Source: DATFTE01 sp963840665
GTDB lineage: Bacteria > Acidobacteriota > Terriglobia > Terriglobales > Acidobacteriaceae
Direction: 5' to 3'
Length of the DNA stretch: 64,000 nucleotides
Assembly (NCBI GenBank): GCA_963840665.1
Contig: CAWIZO010000010.1
Location: forward strand, 793,819 to 857,818
Part shown: positions 18,289 through 25,992 of the stretch, piece by piece
Numbering within the stretch: the first letter of the stretch is position 1
How the letters are laid out: the number at the start of each line of letters is the position of its first letter
Translations under genes and position numbers: made by a program
Notes under the pieces: generated by a model
Told to the model about the DNA's origin: nothing
Database searches by the model: none
Seen by the model: the letters and a program-made list of their open reading frames with translations, nothing else

Positions 18289-19863
18289 TTAGTACACGAA
18301 CTCCAGCCCTGCCACCGCCGAGTTGGTGCGGAAGGGACTGGTTAGCGGCTTGCCGGTCGTGGGGTCATAAACGACCTGCTGGGGCCGAATCTGATATTCG
18401 AACGATGCCTTGATGTTGGCGTGAACCAAGAACTGCACACCAGGCGTGAAGCGGTTGCGGGCCGATCGGTATGGCGAAAGAAAAGGCGCAGTCGAGCTAT
18501 CGGGTGTCGCGCCGACGCCGTTCAGAAAGTCGGCTTTGGAGTTGACTTCGTCCCAGCGCATGATGGTCATCAACCAAGGCAGGGCCAGGTAATCCGCCTC
18601 GATAAAGCCTCCGTCGAAGGTTGCCGCATGTCCAGTGATGAAGCCGCTGGGCAACACGAAGTTGGTTGGGACCAGAGGCAACAGGTTCTGATCGCGGCCG
18701 TAGATGTATTGTCCGAAGAGGTTGAAGGTGTGGTAATTGAAGCTGAAATCGGCGCCTGCACGGTAAAAGGGCTCGCGGGCGGTGAGGACGACCGGATCGC
18801 CAGCGGAGTTTTGTCCCTGGAAGCGCTGCACGGAACGGCCGTAGAAGTAGAGGCCGCCAACATTAAGGTATGTGTGGTCTCTCGGCCCCGTGCTTCCGGC
18901 GGCCTGAATCTCATTGCGGCTTTTGGGATCTTTTTCCAGATTGAAGCGGTAAGAGAGCCGTCCGTAGAGGTCTTTGAAGTTCGAGTCTGAGGTGTACTGC
19001 ACCTGGGGCGGAACATTGGTTCCGGCAGCCGGCGTGCCGCCAGTATTCTGGTTCACGACGGCAAGCGAGTAGTGATAGCCGCGGTAGGTGTGACCTCCGC
19101 TGAACTCGACACCCTGGGCGGCGTTTTCGAGGGCAAATGCATTATTTACGGTTGGGCTTCCAAAGGTCGCATTCGGGATGCCGATATTTGACTGGCCGTA
19201 AATATCCCAGCCGCTCAGGTTCCAAGTTCGGGCCTGGCTGAAAGGCAAGTCGAGTTCGAACTGACCGACGCGCAGGCTGAGAGAGTCTGTCGGCAATTTG
19301 AGGAAGCGTCCAATGTTCACGAACTTGAGGTAACCGTCACCGAGGCCGCCGTTCGAATTCGCTCCGCCAACGCTGATGTCGTCATCCACCCAGAAGGCGA
19401 TGTCGCTGCCGAAGTTTCCCGCGGTGAAGATGCTGAAGAGTCCTGATTGAAAATCGGTGCGAGGGATAAAGCCTGCCGTGGGGTCTCCAGGGTTCTGCAG
19501 ATTCGAGAAATTGTTGCGATTCTGGCTGACCACCTGGAAAAACGTGTTGTAGCGCAGACCGATCGGAGGCAGTCCAGGAATACTTCCCGGCCAGATGGTA
19601 TGAGGCCACAGTTCCTGCTGAGCCTGCGATCCGAGCATCACAGGCGGAACCTTGACGAAGGTTTCGTCGTCCTTCGGAAACTTGAATCCCGCGTCTTTGA
19701 AGGCCTTCCCGAAGTCATTGAGCTTGGGAAAGTCGAGGTGGCAGGTGCTGCAGGATGTTCCGTACAGGCGAGAGAAAGCGGGAATGGCGTAGCTGTTGCT
19801 CGAGAGCAGAAGAACGCCGGCGAGCATGAACAAGATTGCAGTATTTCGGCGATGCTGGTGCAT
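18289..19863 (-). CDS. Outer-membrane beta-barrel protein with N-terminal heme c motif
   Basis: 524 aa from the ATG at 19863, which has AGGAGG 8 nt upstream; an ATG at 19887 would place the ribosome site inside the gene. A signal peptide ends near NSYA. One CSTCH heme motif follows in the mature N-terminus (TSCSTCHLDFPKLNDFGKAF). The rest is rich in alternating aromatic strands and glycine/asparagine turns, and ends in GLEFVY, a terminal aromatic typical of outer-membrane barrels. It is the first gene of the nine-gene respiratory operon. A heme joined to a barrel suggests electron transfer at or across the outer membrane; it is not a recognisable MtrB or OmcB-porin homologue. Confidence 0.8.
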   Translation of the reverse strand: MHQHRRNTAILFMLAGVLLLSSNSYAIPAFSRLYGTSCSTCHLDFPKLNDFGKAFKDAGFKFPKDDETFVKVPPVMLGSQAQQELWPHTIWPGSIPGLPPIGLRYNTFFQVVSQNRNNFSNLQNPGDPTAGFIPRTDFQSGLFSIFTAGNFGSDIAFWVDDDISVGGANSNGGLGDGYLKFVNIGRFLKLPTDSLSLRVGQFELDLPFSQARTWNLSGWDIYGQSNIGIPNATFGSPTVNNAFALENAAQGVEFSGGHTYRGYHYSLAVVNQNTGGTPAAGTNVPPQVQYTSDSNFKDLYGRLSYRFNLEKDPKSRNEIQAAGSTGPRDHTYLNVGGLYFYGRSVQRFQGQNSAGDPVVLTAREPFYRAGADFSFNYHTFNLFGQYIYGRDQNLLPLVPTNFVLPSGFITGHAATFDGGFIEADYLALPWLMTIMRWDEVNSKADFLNGVGATPDSSTAPFLSPYRSARNRFTPGVQFLVHANIKASFEYQIRPQQVVYDPTTGKPLTSPFRTNSAVAGLEFVY

Positions 19864-19968
19864 CGGAGCGCCTCCTAATAAATTCATTTGAACCGTACTT
19901 CCCCGAACTCAGTGGAGAGATTGTCTGTTAGCTGCAACCCGAGGCGCTGTGGCAGGGGTCACTCAAGG

Positions 19969-19986
19969 TTGTGATGTAAGTCACAA
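19969..19986. promoter_or_regulatory. CRP-type palindromic operator
   Basis: TTGTGATGTAAGTCACAA contains TGTGA-N6-TCACA, the exact CRP core, with both outer bases also paired. It lies about 114 bp upstream of the ATG of the first respiratory-operon gene and just past the end of the sigma-factor gene. This fits an activator site for the operon. Confidence 0.7.
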
Positions 19987-20023
19987 TGGGAAAAAACGGC
20001 TCACAGGTCGGTGAGGACTGCGA

Positions 20024-21277
20024 TTATTCGCTTGAAACCTGCGCCAGGCGGCGCTTCAGATAGGCTTGTTCGACATCATTCGTGACAAGTTCGATGGCGT
20101 TGCGGTAGGCCTTTGCAGCTTCCGCACGGCGCTCCAGGCGTCGCAGCAAATCGGCGCGGGCGGCGTGATAGAGATAATAGCCGGCGAGGTTTCCGGAGTT
20201 GCCCAGGTCGTCGATTAAAGCGAGACCTTTCTCCCAGCCCTGGCTCATCGCGATGGCGACCGCGCGATTCAAGGCGACGACCGGCGTGGGCGACAGCGCA
20301 GCCAATTCGCCGTAAAGAGCGGCAATCTCGTTCCAATCGGTGGCGTCGCTCGAGGATGCATTGGCGTGGACTGCGGCGATGGCAGCTTGCAGTTGATACG
20401 GTCCAACCCGGCGGCGGCGCAGTGCCGCTTGGACGAGGTGTGTGCCTTCTTCGATTTCCGCCCCATCCCAGCGCGAGCGGTCTTGCTCCTCCAGAGTGAT
20501 CAAATCGCCAGCAGCATTGACGCGGGTTTCGCGGCGCGAGTCCTGCAACAGCATCAGCGCCAGCAGGCCGGTCACTTCATTTTCCTCTGGCATGAGTTGT
20601 GACAGGATGCGGCCGAGGCGAATGGCTTCGCGGCAAAGATCTCGACGAATAAGAGAAGCTCCTGACGTGGCGGAGTATCCCTCATTGAAGATGAGGTAAA
20701 TGACGGCCATCGCTGCCGTAAGGCGCTCGGCCAGACGCTCGGGCGGAGGGATTTCATAGGGGATGCGCGCGGTCTGAATCTTCTTTTTCGCGCGCACCAG
20801 GCGCTGGGCGACCGTGGGCTCGGGAGCCAGAAAGGCGCGCGCGATCTCGGGGGTGGCAAGTCCGCCAAGAGTGCGCAAAGTAAGTGCGACCTGAGCTTCG
20901 AGGTTCAGCGCGGGATGACAACAGGTAAAGATGAGGCGCAACCGGTCGTCGGGATATTGCATGGCTAGGTCGTCACTGACGTCACGCGTCGAGGACTGAG
21001 AGATGGACGTTTCATACGAGATGGAATCCTGCTTCTCAAGGCGCGTGGTCTCGCGCCGAACCGAGTCGATCAGCTTGCGATGAGCGACGGCAGTGATCCA
21101 CGCGCCGGGATTCTGCGGAATGCCTTTCCCGGGCCAGTGGGTGAGGGCAGAGGCGAAGGCTTCCTGCATGGCTTCTTCGGCGCGGTCGAAGGAGCCCGAA
21201 AGCCGGATCAACGTGGCGATGATCCGGCCGGACTCCTCACGAAACACCGATTCGACCGAAGTGCGCGCGTCAGCCAT
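20024..21277 (-). CDS. ECF sigma factor with C-terminal TPR-like extension (ECF42-like)
   Basis: 417 aa. The N-terminal third is an ECF sigma factor: region 2 (RVFREESGRIIATLIRLSGSFDRAEEAMQEAFASAL) and region 4 helix-turn-helix (LGGLATPEIARAFLAPEPTVAQRLVRAKKKI). The long C-terminal extension (about 190-417; LIFNEGYSATSG, then HAARADLLRRLERRAEAAKAYRNAIE) is the helical repeat domain of the ECF42/DUF6596 group. These sigma factors are typically encoded with YCII/DGPF proteins, as here. No anti-sigma factor is visible, as is usual for the group. It overlaps the upstream YCII gene by 8 nt and ends a three-gene operon. Confidence 0.93.
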   Translation of the reverse strand: MADARTSVESVFREESGRIIATLIRLSGSFDRAEEAMQEAFASALTHWPGKGIPQNPGAWITAVAHRKLIDSVRRETTRLEKQDSISYETSISQSSTRDVSDDLAMQYPDDRLRLIFTCCHPALNLEAQVALTLRTLGGLATPEIARAFLAPEPTVAQRLVRAKKKIQTARIPYEIPPPERLAERLTAAMAVIYLIFNEGYSATSGASLIRRDLCREAIRLGRILSQLMPEENEVTGLLALMLLQDSRRETRVNAAGDLITLEEQDRSRWDGAEIEEGTHLVQAALRRRRVGPYQLQAAIAAVHANASSSDATDWNEIAALYGELAALSPTPVVALNRAVAIAMSQGWEKGLALIDDLGNSGNLAGYYLYHAARADLLRRLERRAEAAKAYRNAIELVTNDVEQAYLKRRLAQVSSE

Positions 21278-21680
21278 TCACTGTGGCCGCATATTGTCCG
21301 CCGTTTGGTGCTTCTTCTCGAACGGGCAAGGGGCGGATGGGACGAATCTCGACGCAGCCCTGGCCGCCGTTGCAATGCGAAGGAAGCTTCGCGGCCCAGC
21401 TGATGGCTTCGTCAAGATTGTTGCAGTCGAGGATGTAGTAGCCCGCGAGCTGTTCCTTGGTTTCGGCAAAAGGGCCGTCGAGAGTGACGGTCTTGCCGTC
21501 CTGCACGCGGAGTGTAGTGGCGGTGCTGGTGGGCTCAAGAGGTTCGGCGCCGCGGAAGATGCCCAGCTTTTTGGTTTCGTCCATTAATGCCCAATGGGCG
21601 TCCGTCATCTTCCGGGCTTCTTCGGGGGAGGGCGGGGAGCCTTGGTGTTCACTGCGATAGATAAGAAGCATGTAACGCAT
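21270..21680 (-). CDS. YCII-related (DGPF domain) protein
   Basis: 136 aa from the ATG at 21680; a longer upstream frame crosses the neighbouring VOC gene and is discarded. It starts MRYMLLIYRSEHQG and carries the family signature VTLDGPFAETKEQLAGYYILDC. YCII folds are small ferredoxin-like dimers of largely unknown activity. Presence beside an ECF42-type sigma factor is the classic context, and the 8-nt overlap with the sigma gene implies coupled expression. Confidence 0.92.
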   Translation of the reverse strand: MRYMLLIYRSEHQGSPPSPEEARKMTDAHWALMDETKKLGIFRGAEPLEPTSTATTLRVQDGKTVTLDGPFAETKEQLAGYYILDCNNLDEAISWAAKLPSHCNGGQGCVEIRPIRPLPVREEAPNGGQYAATVNG

Positions 21681-21706
21681 AATCAGTCTCCTGTCACGGT
21701 TTGTGA

Positions 21707-22174
21707 CTATTTTGCGGGAATGGCAGCCATCCGTTCTTCGATCTCGGCGGGCGAGACTTCTTCGACACGCGAAGCCAGCAGCCAGCGATGTCCGAAGGGG
21801 TCGGTCAATTTGCCGAAGCGGTCTCCCCAGAACATGTTCTCCAGCGACTGCGTCTCCTTCGCCCCGGCTTTGAGGGCTTGTCTGAAGGCGGCGTCCACGT
21901 CTTCGACATATAAGAAGAGAGCGGAGGCGGTGCCCTTCAGTGTCTGCGGAGATTTGATTTCGTTGGCGCCGGATTCGTCGGTCAGCATGATGTGGGAATC
22001 GCCGATGGTGATTTCCGCATGCATAATTTTGCCACCGGGGCCGAGCATCCGGCAAAGTTCTTTCGCGCCGAAAGCGCGCTTGTAAAAGTCGATGGCGGCG
22101 GAAGCGTTTTGCAAGGTGAGGTAAGGGGTGGCGGTATGGTATCCGTCGGGGATTGGTTTGACCTTCTTTGGCAT
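21707..22174 (-). CDS. VOC/glyoxalase-family protein (PhnB-like)
   Basis: 155 aa with two VOC repeats. It begins GYHTATPYLTLQNASAAIDFYKRAFG, continues with MHAEITIGDSHIMLTDE, and ends DRFGKLTDPFGHRWLLA. This is the PhnB-like subgroup often found in ECF42 neighbourhoods. It is the first gene of the sigma-factor operon, with AAGGAGACTGT as its ribosome site and a predicted ECF promoter 35 nt upstream. The substrate is unknown. Confidence 0.92.
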   Translation of the reverse strand: MPKKVKPIPDGYHTATPYLTLQNASAAIDFYKRAFGAKELCRMLGPGGKIMHAEITIGDSHIMLTDESGANEIKSPQTLKGTASALFLYVEDVDAAFRQALKAGAKETQSLENMFWGDRFGKLTDPFGHRWLLASRVEEVSPAEIEERMAAIPAK

Positions 22175-22208
22175 GACAGTCTCCTTAGGTTTTCGCTTTC
22201 ACCGGTAC

Positions 22209-22234
22209 GACGGGTGAGGTCGCGGGAATCGACA
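22209..22234 (-). promoter_or_regulatory. Predicted ECF42-type promoter for VOC-YCII-sigma operon
   Basis: On the minus strand TGTCGA (-35, 22234-22229) is followed after 16 nt by CGTC (-10, 22212-22209) and then GTACCGGTGAAAGCG. The same arrangement occurs in the opposite direction at 22408-22433. The motif fits the TGTCGA/CGTC elements I recall for ECF42 targets, so autoregulation is likely. Confidence 0.72.
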
Positions 22235-22310
22235 AAAGGCGAGAAGATTTTTTTGAATGGACCAAAGTGATGACGGCGCGGGGGGTTAGCGTAGTGGTGA
22301 GAATTCAGTC

Positions 22311-22364
22311 GTCCCACCGGGACCTGTTCAAGCGGGTCGCGTTCCCGGCGCTGGAAGCGCCGGG
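22311..22364. repeat. REP-like two-hairpin intergenic element
   Basis: A small palindrome (GTCCC acc GGGAC, 22311-22323) is followed by a perfect 9-bp stem (CCCGGCGCT gga AGCGCCGGG, 22344-22364) and then GGGCTATTGGTGG-like sequence. It fills much of the 311-bp gap between the divergent promoters. It resembles the short palindromic elements common between acidobacterial genes. Confidence 0.55.
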
Positions 22365-22407
22365 CTATTGGTGGTCCGATTCTGAATCTAAAAAACTTCG
22401 GGTTGGG

Positions 22408-22433
22408 TGTCGATTTTGTTGAGCCCGCGCGTC
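22408..22433 (+). promoter_or_regulatory. Predicted ECF42-type promoter for DUF1579-like and YCII genes
   Basis: TGTCGA (22408-22413), 16 nt, then CGTC (22430-22433) followed by GTTCCGGTGATAGCG. Both boxes, the spacing and the start of the leader match the divergent promoter at 22209-22234. The ribosome sites (AAGGAGACTGT) also match. Confidence 0.72.
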
Positions 22434-22485
22434 GTTCCGGTGATAGCGCGAAGCGAGGTCAACTTCCGCACGAAAAGGAGACTGT

Positions 22486-22998
22486 ATGAAGATGCGTATG
22501 GCTCTACCCACTCTGTTGTTGCTCACGATGCCCGCTCTGCCCGCTGATTCCGCGGTGGTTGCCACTCCCGCTGCGGCGGCTTTCGAACGCCTGAAAACCC
22601 TGGTTGGACAATGGAACGGCGAAACCTCTATGGGAAAGTTTCATCTCAGTTATGAACTGCTCTCTGGGGGCCACGTGCTTCTCGAAAAAGAAAGTTCAGA
22701 TTCGATGCATGGGACGATGGTGACCACGTACTACCTGAATGGGGACCGCCTGGAGTTGACGCATCACTGTGAACTGGGCAACGTGCCGCACATGGTGGCG
22801 CGGAAGATCGATCTGGACAGGGGCGAAATCAGCTTCGAGTTTGCCGATGCTGCCAATCTTCCGAACGATCAGAGCGAGCACATGCACGCCGCTACCATCA
22901 AGGTTGTCGACGCCGATCATCTGAACAGTTCCTGGACGATGTTCGAAAATGCTAAGCCCAAATTCACGGTCGCCGCGCAGTACGAACGCGTGCGGTAA
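22486..22998 (+). CDS. Secreted DUF1579/lipocalin-like protein
   Basis: 170 aa. ATG with AAAAGGAGACTGT upstream. Signal peptide (ALPTLLLLTMPALPADSA), then a beta-rich domain of the DUF1579-like type: LKTLVGQWNGETSMG, a central YYLNGDRLELTHHC strand, and SSWTMF.NAKPKFTVAAQYER near the end. This fold is expected to form a small barrel. No catalytic residues are evident. It sits under the predicted ECF42 promoter, with a YCII gene 25 nt downstream. Confidence 0.82.
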   Translation: MKMRMALPTLLLLTMPALPADSAVVATPAAAAFERLKTLVGQWNGETSMGKFHLSYELLSGGHVLLEKESSDSMHGTMVTTYYLNGDRLELTHHCELGNVPHMVARKIDLDRGEISFEFADAANLPNDQSEHMHAATIKVVDADHLNSSWTMFENAKPKFTVAAQYERVR

Positions 22999-23023
22999 AT
23001 TGATAAACAGATAAGGAGCGAGC

Positions 23024-23383
23024 ATGGCGCAATTCATACTGTTGCTCTACGCGGATAACAAACCCTGGATGACTCTGTCCCAGGAAGAACAGCTGAAGTG
23101 GTTCAACAAGTACATGGCCTGGGCGAAGAAGGCTAGTGACGGCGGGTACCTTGTCGGCGGTCAGAAACTGGTGGACGACGACGGCAAGGTCATTCGCGGG
23201 CCGAAGTTGCTGGCTACCGACGGTCCTTTCGTTGAGACCAAAGAAGTGCTGGGCGGGTACTACATCATCGAAGCAGCTAGCTATGAGGAGGCAGTGCAGC
23301 GATGCGAGGGACATCCCCAGCTGGAGTTTGGCGGTGTAATTGAACTGCGACAGATCGAGATCATGACGCCTCCTGGTAAGTAA
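23024..23383 (+). CDS. YCII-related (DGPF domain) protein
   Basis: 119 aa. ATG with AAGGAG 6 nt upstream. Family signature LLATDGPFVETKEVLGGYYIIEA. It is the second YCII copy in the cluster and differs from the 21270-21680 copy through much of its length, so it is not a recent tandem duplicate. It probably forms part of the same ECF42 regulon on the divergent arm. Confidence 0.92.
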   Translation: MAQFILLLYADNKPWMTLSQEEQLKWFNKYMAWAKKASDGGYLVGGQKLVDDDGKVIRGPKLLATDGPFVETKEVLGGYYIIEAASYEEAVQRCEGHPQLEFGGVIELRQIEIMTPPGK

Positions 23384-23506
23384 TGCTTCAGGGCCGGTGA
23401 TGCTTGTCTCGCCTGCCGTTTTCTCCCTCCGTGAAGTTGACCTGCCTTGCGTTATACTTTCCGCTCCGTTGTTCCCAACCAAGTCTGTTCTTCGTGGAGA
23501 TCATCT

Positions 23507-24412
23507 ATGCGTTGCGGGCGTCTGCTTTGCTGGGCCGTGGTGCTAGTTCTTTCTTCTCTGGCGCTGGCCGACACCATCGTGTTGCGCGATGGCACCAGCT
23601 ATTCGGGCCAGTATGTTGCCCCGGCCGGCAATCAAGTCAATTTCACCGACAAGATGGGAATCAAGTATCAGTTTCCCTTGAAAGATGTGCAGACGCTGGT
23701 ATTCACCAATTCGGCGGATACGATCACGCTACACGACGGAAAGGTTTATACGGGAAGTTTCGGCGGAGAGAATTCGCTGAGCTTCGTAGATGGGCAAGGA
23801 GTGCACTATCAGTTCCCACTGACTGATGTGGAGTCTCTGATTCTGACCGGGCCACCACCGGCGGCCGCTCCGACGCCGTCGGCGGAAGCAAAAGTAATTT
23901 CGATCGGCACGCCAATTTCGGTGCGCACCAACGAGCGAATCGATTCTAAGGATGCTGGCGCCGGACAGGTTTATTCCGCCGAGATCACCGAGGATGTGCC
24001 CGATACGGCTGGGGCAATCGCGATCCCGCGAGGATCGAAGGCGCAGTTGCTAATCCGAAATTCCAGCGGCGGTGGGGCGGTGCACAGTCCGGAACTGGTG
24101 CTCGATCTGGATTTCGTCATGGTCGGGGGCAAGCGCTACGGTGTGGTGACCTCCGATGTGGACGAGAGCAATAAAAAAGGAGTGGGTGCGAACCGGCGTA
24201 CGGCGGAGATGGTCGGCGGCGGTACCGGGCTCGGTGCGCTGATGGGCGCGATTTTTGGCGGAGGCAAGGGAGCCGGCATCGGCGCGCTGGCAGGAGCGGG
24301 CGGAGGGCTGGCGACCCAATTGTTTACGCGGGGCAAAGAAGTGAAAGTCCCCGCTGAAACGCTTATGAGCTTTCGCCTGGAGAGGACCCTGGTGCTGCAT
24401 CCGCCGCGGTAG
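23507..24412 (+). CDS. Secreted protein with tandem beta repeats and glycine zipper
   Basis: 301 aa from the ATG at 23507 (GTGGAGA upstream); the frame is open to 23447 but the signal peptide starts at 23507 (LLCWAVVLVLSSLALA). Two adjacent repeats of about 45 residues follow, each shaped DTIxLxDGxxYxG, then YQFPL.DVxxLxx. A central domain (about 135-215; RIDSKDAGAGQVYSAEITEDV) precedes a glycine-zipper-like stretch (GTGLGALMGAIFGGGKGAG). Similar glycine-zipper proteins associate with membranes. The function is unknown. Confidence 0.75.
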   Translation: MRCGRLLCWAVVLVLSSLALADTIVLRDGTSYSGQYVAPAGNQVNFTDKMGIKYQFPLKDVQTLVFTNSADTITLHDGKVYTGSFGGENSLSFVDGQGVHYQFPLTDVESLILTGPPPAAAPTPSAEAKVISIGTPISVRTNERIDSKDAGAGQVYSAEITEDVPDTAGAIAIPRGSKAQLLIRNSSGGGAVHSPELVLDLDFVMVGGKRYGVVTSDVDESNKKGVGANRRTAEMVGGGTGLGALMGAIFGGGKGAGIGALAGAGGGLATQLFTRGKEVKVPAETLMSFRLERTLVLHPPR

Positions 24413-24548
24413 ACATTAGGAATTTCCCGCGCGGCGAATGCAGGATTCCCAGTATCGTCAGTACTCGCGTTACATTGCTAACATTTTGTCAGTCAGCGTA
24501 GGTCAAGCTCGAGTCCAGGACAACTTTCGAGAGTGATCGGAGATAAGA

Positions 24549-25085
24549 ATGAAAAAGCTGATTGGCGTTTTTGTCCTAAGCGGGTTGTTCGCAATCGCTG
24601 GCTTCGCGCAGCAGCGGGGCGGGGAGCACCCCGCACCTAGCAGCCGGTTTATCCCCGAGCATGGGCCGGCCCCGGCCGCTCACCAAGAACATCCCATGCA
24701 GCAACCGAAGGCGGAGGAGCATCCTGACTTCCGCGATCAACAAGGACATCCGAACGCGCCGCATGTTCACCCCGACGGCAAGTGGGTCGGACACGATACT
24801 GGACCCAATGATGCTCACTATCACTTGGACCATCCTTGGGAGCACGGGCACTTCAGCGCCGGGTTCGGGCGGGACCACGTTTGGCATCTTCAGGGTGGAG
24901 GCCCGGGGCGATTCTGGTTTAACGGATTTTATTTCAGCGTAGCGCCCTGGGACGTCGCTTTTTGCGATGGCTGGCTATGGGACAGCGACGATATCGTGAT
25001 CTATGAAGACCCCGATCACGTGGGATGGTACTTGGCGTACAACGTCCGGTTGGGGACGTATGTACATGTGATGTTCCTGGGGTAA
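24549..25085 (+). CDS. His-rich secreted protein of unknown function
   Basis: 178 aa. A signal peptide (LIGVFVLSGLFAIAGFAQ) leads into a strikingly His/Pro-rich region (about 25-110) containing HVHPDGKWVGHD and AHYHLDHPWEHGHF. A short aromatic C-terminal domain follows (WFNGFYFSVAPWDVAFCDGW, then VGWYLAYNVRLGTYVHVMFLG). The spacing of histidines suggests periplasmic metal binding, but this is inference. A terminator hairpin follows directly. Confidence 0.75.
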   Translation: MKKLIGVFVLSGLFAIAGFAQQRGGEHPAPSSRFIPEHGPAPAAHQEHPMQQPKAEEHPDFRDQQGHPNAPHVHPDGKWVGHDTGPNDAHYHLDHPWEHGHFSAGFGRDHVWHLQGGGPGRFWFNGFYFSVAPWDVAFCDGWLWDSDDIVIYEDPDHVGWYLAYNVRLGTYVHVMFLG

Positions 25086-25090
25086 TTTTC

Positions 25091-25130
25091 ATCCTGACGT
25101 CGCGCTGGGCACGGCGTCAGGATATTTTTT
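25091..25130 (+). terminator. Rho-independent terminator
   Basis: A perfect 9-bp stem ATCCTGACG / CGTCAGGAT (25091-25099, 25115-25123) is followed by ATTTTTT, 5 nt after the stop of the His-rich protein gene. Confidence 0.8.
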
Positions 25131-25143
25131 GCCTAAAGAGCAG

Positions 25144-25231
25144 CCCCTAAAAGGGGAGTCTGCGTGGACGTTTTGCGGCACGCCTGAAGGCGTGCCCTGA
25201 TACGAACAAGATTTGTGTCCGATACGAACAA
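25144..25231. repeat. REP-like two-hairpin element with GATACGAAC tail
   Basis: A short palindrome CCCCT..AGGGG (25144-25156) is followed by a perfect 9-bp stem GGCACGCCT ga AGGCGTGCC (25177-25196) and then CTGATACGAAC. The block GATACGAACAAGA then repeats (25199-25211 and 25219-25231). The same architecture recurs at 33554-33612. Confidence 0.6.
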
Positions 25232-25233
25232 GA

Positions 25234-25773
25234 CTACGGTTTCTTGGGCGTGAGGCCGCAGGCTTTGGAGACAAGCGACGTGTCTAGATCGGCGGGTGAA
25301 AATTCCGCGATCTGCACTCCTTGTGCCGTGGGCAATTCGACGCGAAACAGATTCGCGCCTAACAGTTCACGCGTGGTGCCCTTGTCCATGGAGAGGAATT
25401 CGCCGTTCACCCAATTCCATCCGTGATTGCTGTGCGAGTCGTTGACACGGACGGTGACTTCCAGCTGTGGTTGCGACCAGAATCCCGGGCGGTTCGGCGG
25501 CGCGATGCGGATGTTGGGACGGAAATCTCCGAGATCGAATTTGCCGTTTGTGCAGAAAATGACCACCCGAGGTTTGTGGTCAGCGCCCCGGAGATAGTTA
25601 TCGCCCTCCAGTTCGAAGCGGACCTTGCGGGCGGCCGTCATCTTGTCTTCCGCTTCATACATCTTCCAGTTGCCGCCTGCGCTCTGACCGGCGTCCTGAG
25701 CTAAGACCGCCACGCAAGATAAAAACAAAATGGAGCCAGCGATTGCCTTGCGAACACTAAGACCAGCTTTCAT
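25234..25773 (-). CDS. Secreted protein of unknown function
   Basis: 179 aa. Signal peptide (AIAGSILFLSCVAVLAQ). The body has beta-strand character with the pattern KMTAARKVRFELEG, then PRVVIFCTNGKFDL, and a later QPQLEVTVRVNDS strand. This order vaguely recalls the VasI/TagO-like secreted fold, but I cannot confirm it. Three cysteines are present, one in the signal peptide. It faces the His-rich gene across a terminator and a REP-like element. Confidence 0.7.
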   Translation of the reverse strand: MKAGLSVRKAIAGSILFLSCVAVLAQDAGQSAGGNWKMYEAEDKMTAARKVRFELEGDNYLRGADHKPRVVIFCTNGKFDLGDFRPNIRIAPPNRPGFWSQPQLEVTVRVNDSHSNHGWNWVNGEFLSMDKGTTRELLGANLFRVELPTAQGVQIAEFSPADLDTSLVSKACGLTPKKP

Positions 25774-25992
25774 CGTTCTATGACCTCTTTATTCACTATT
25801 CATTATGAGCGGGTTCTTGACTGGAGTGTTGCCAGCCACCTTGATACAAACCCATGAACGGGCCGAAAAGTCGCGCCGGGTTGAAGATGCGGTCCCTGGG
25901 AAGGCCGCTAAAGGCTGAAAATAGCGATGGTTACGGGCTAGTACTTTCGTCACGCCGAAAGTTCCCGCGGTGCCCGGTAAGATGTCGAGACG

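Noticed and set aside
21681..22055. 5' extension of the YCII gene
   Set aside because: It runs antiparallel through the VOC coding region in a different frame and gives no family sequence; MRYMLLIY at 21680 is the usual YCII start.
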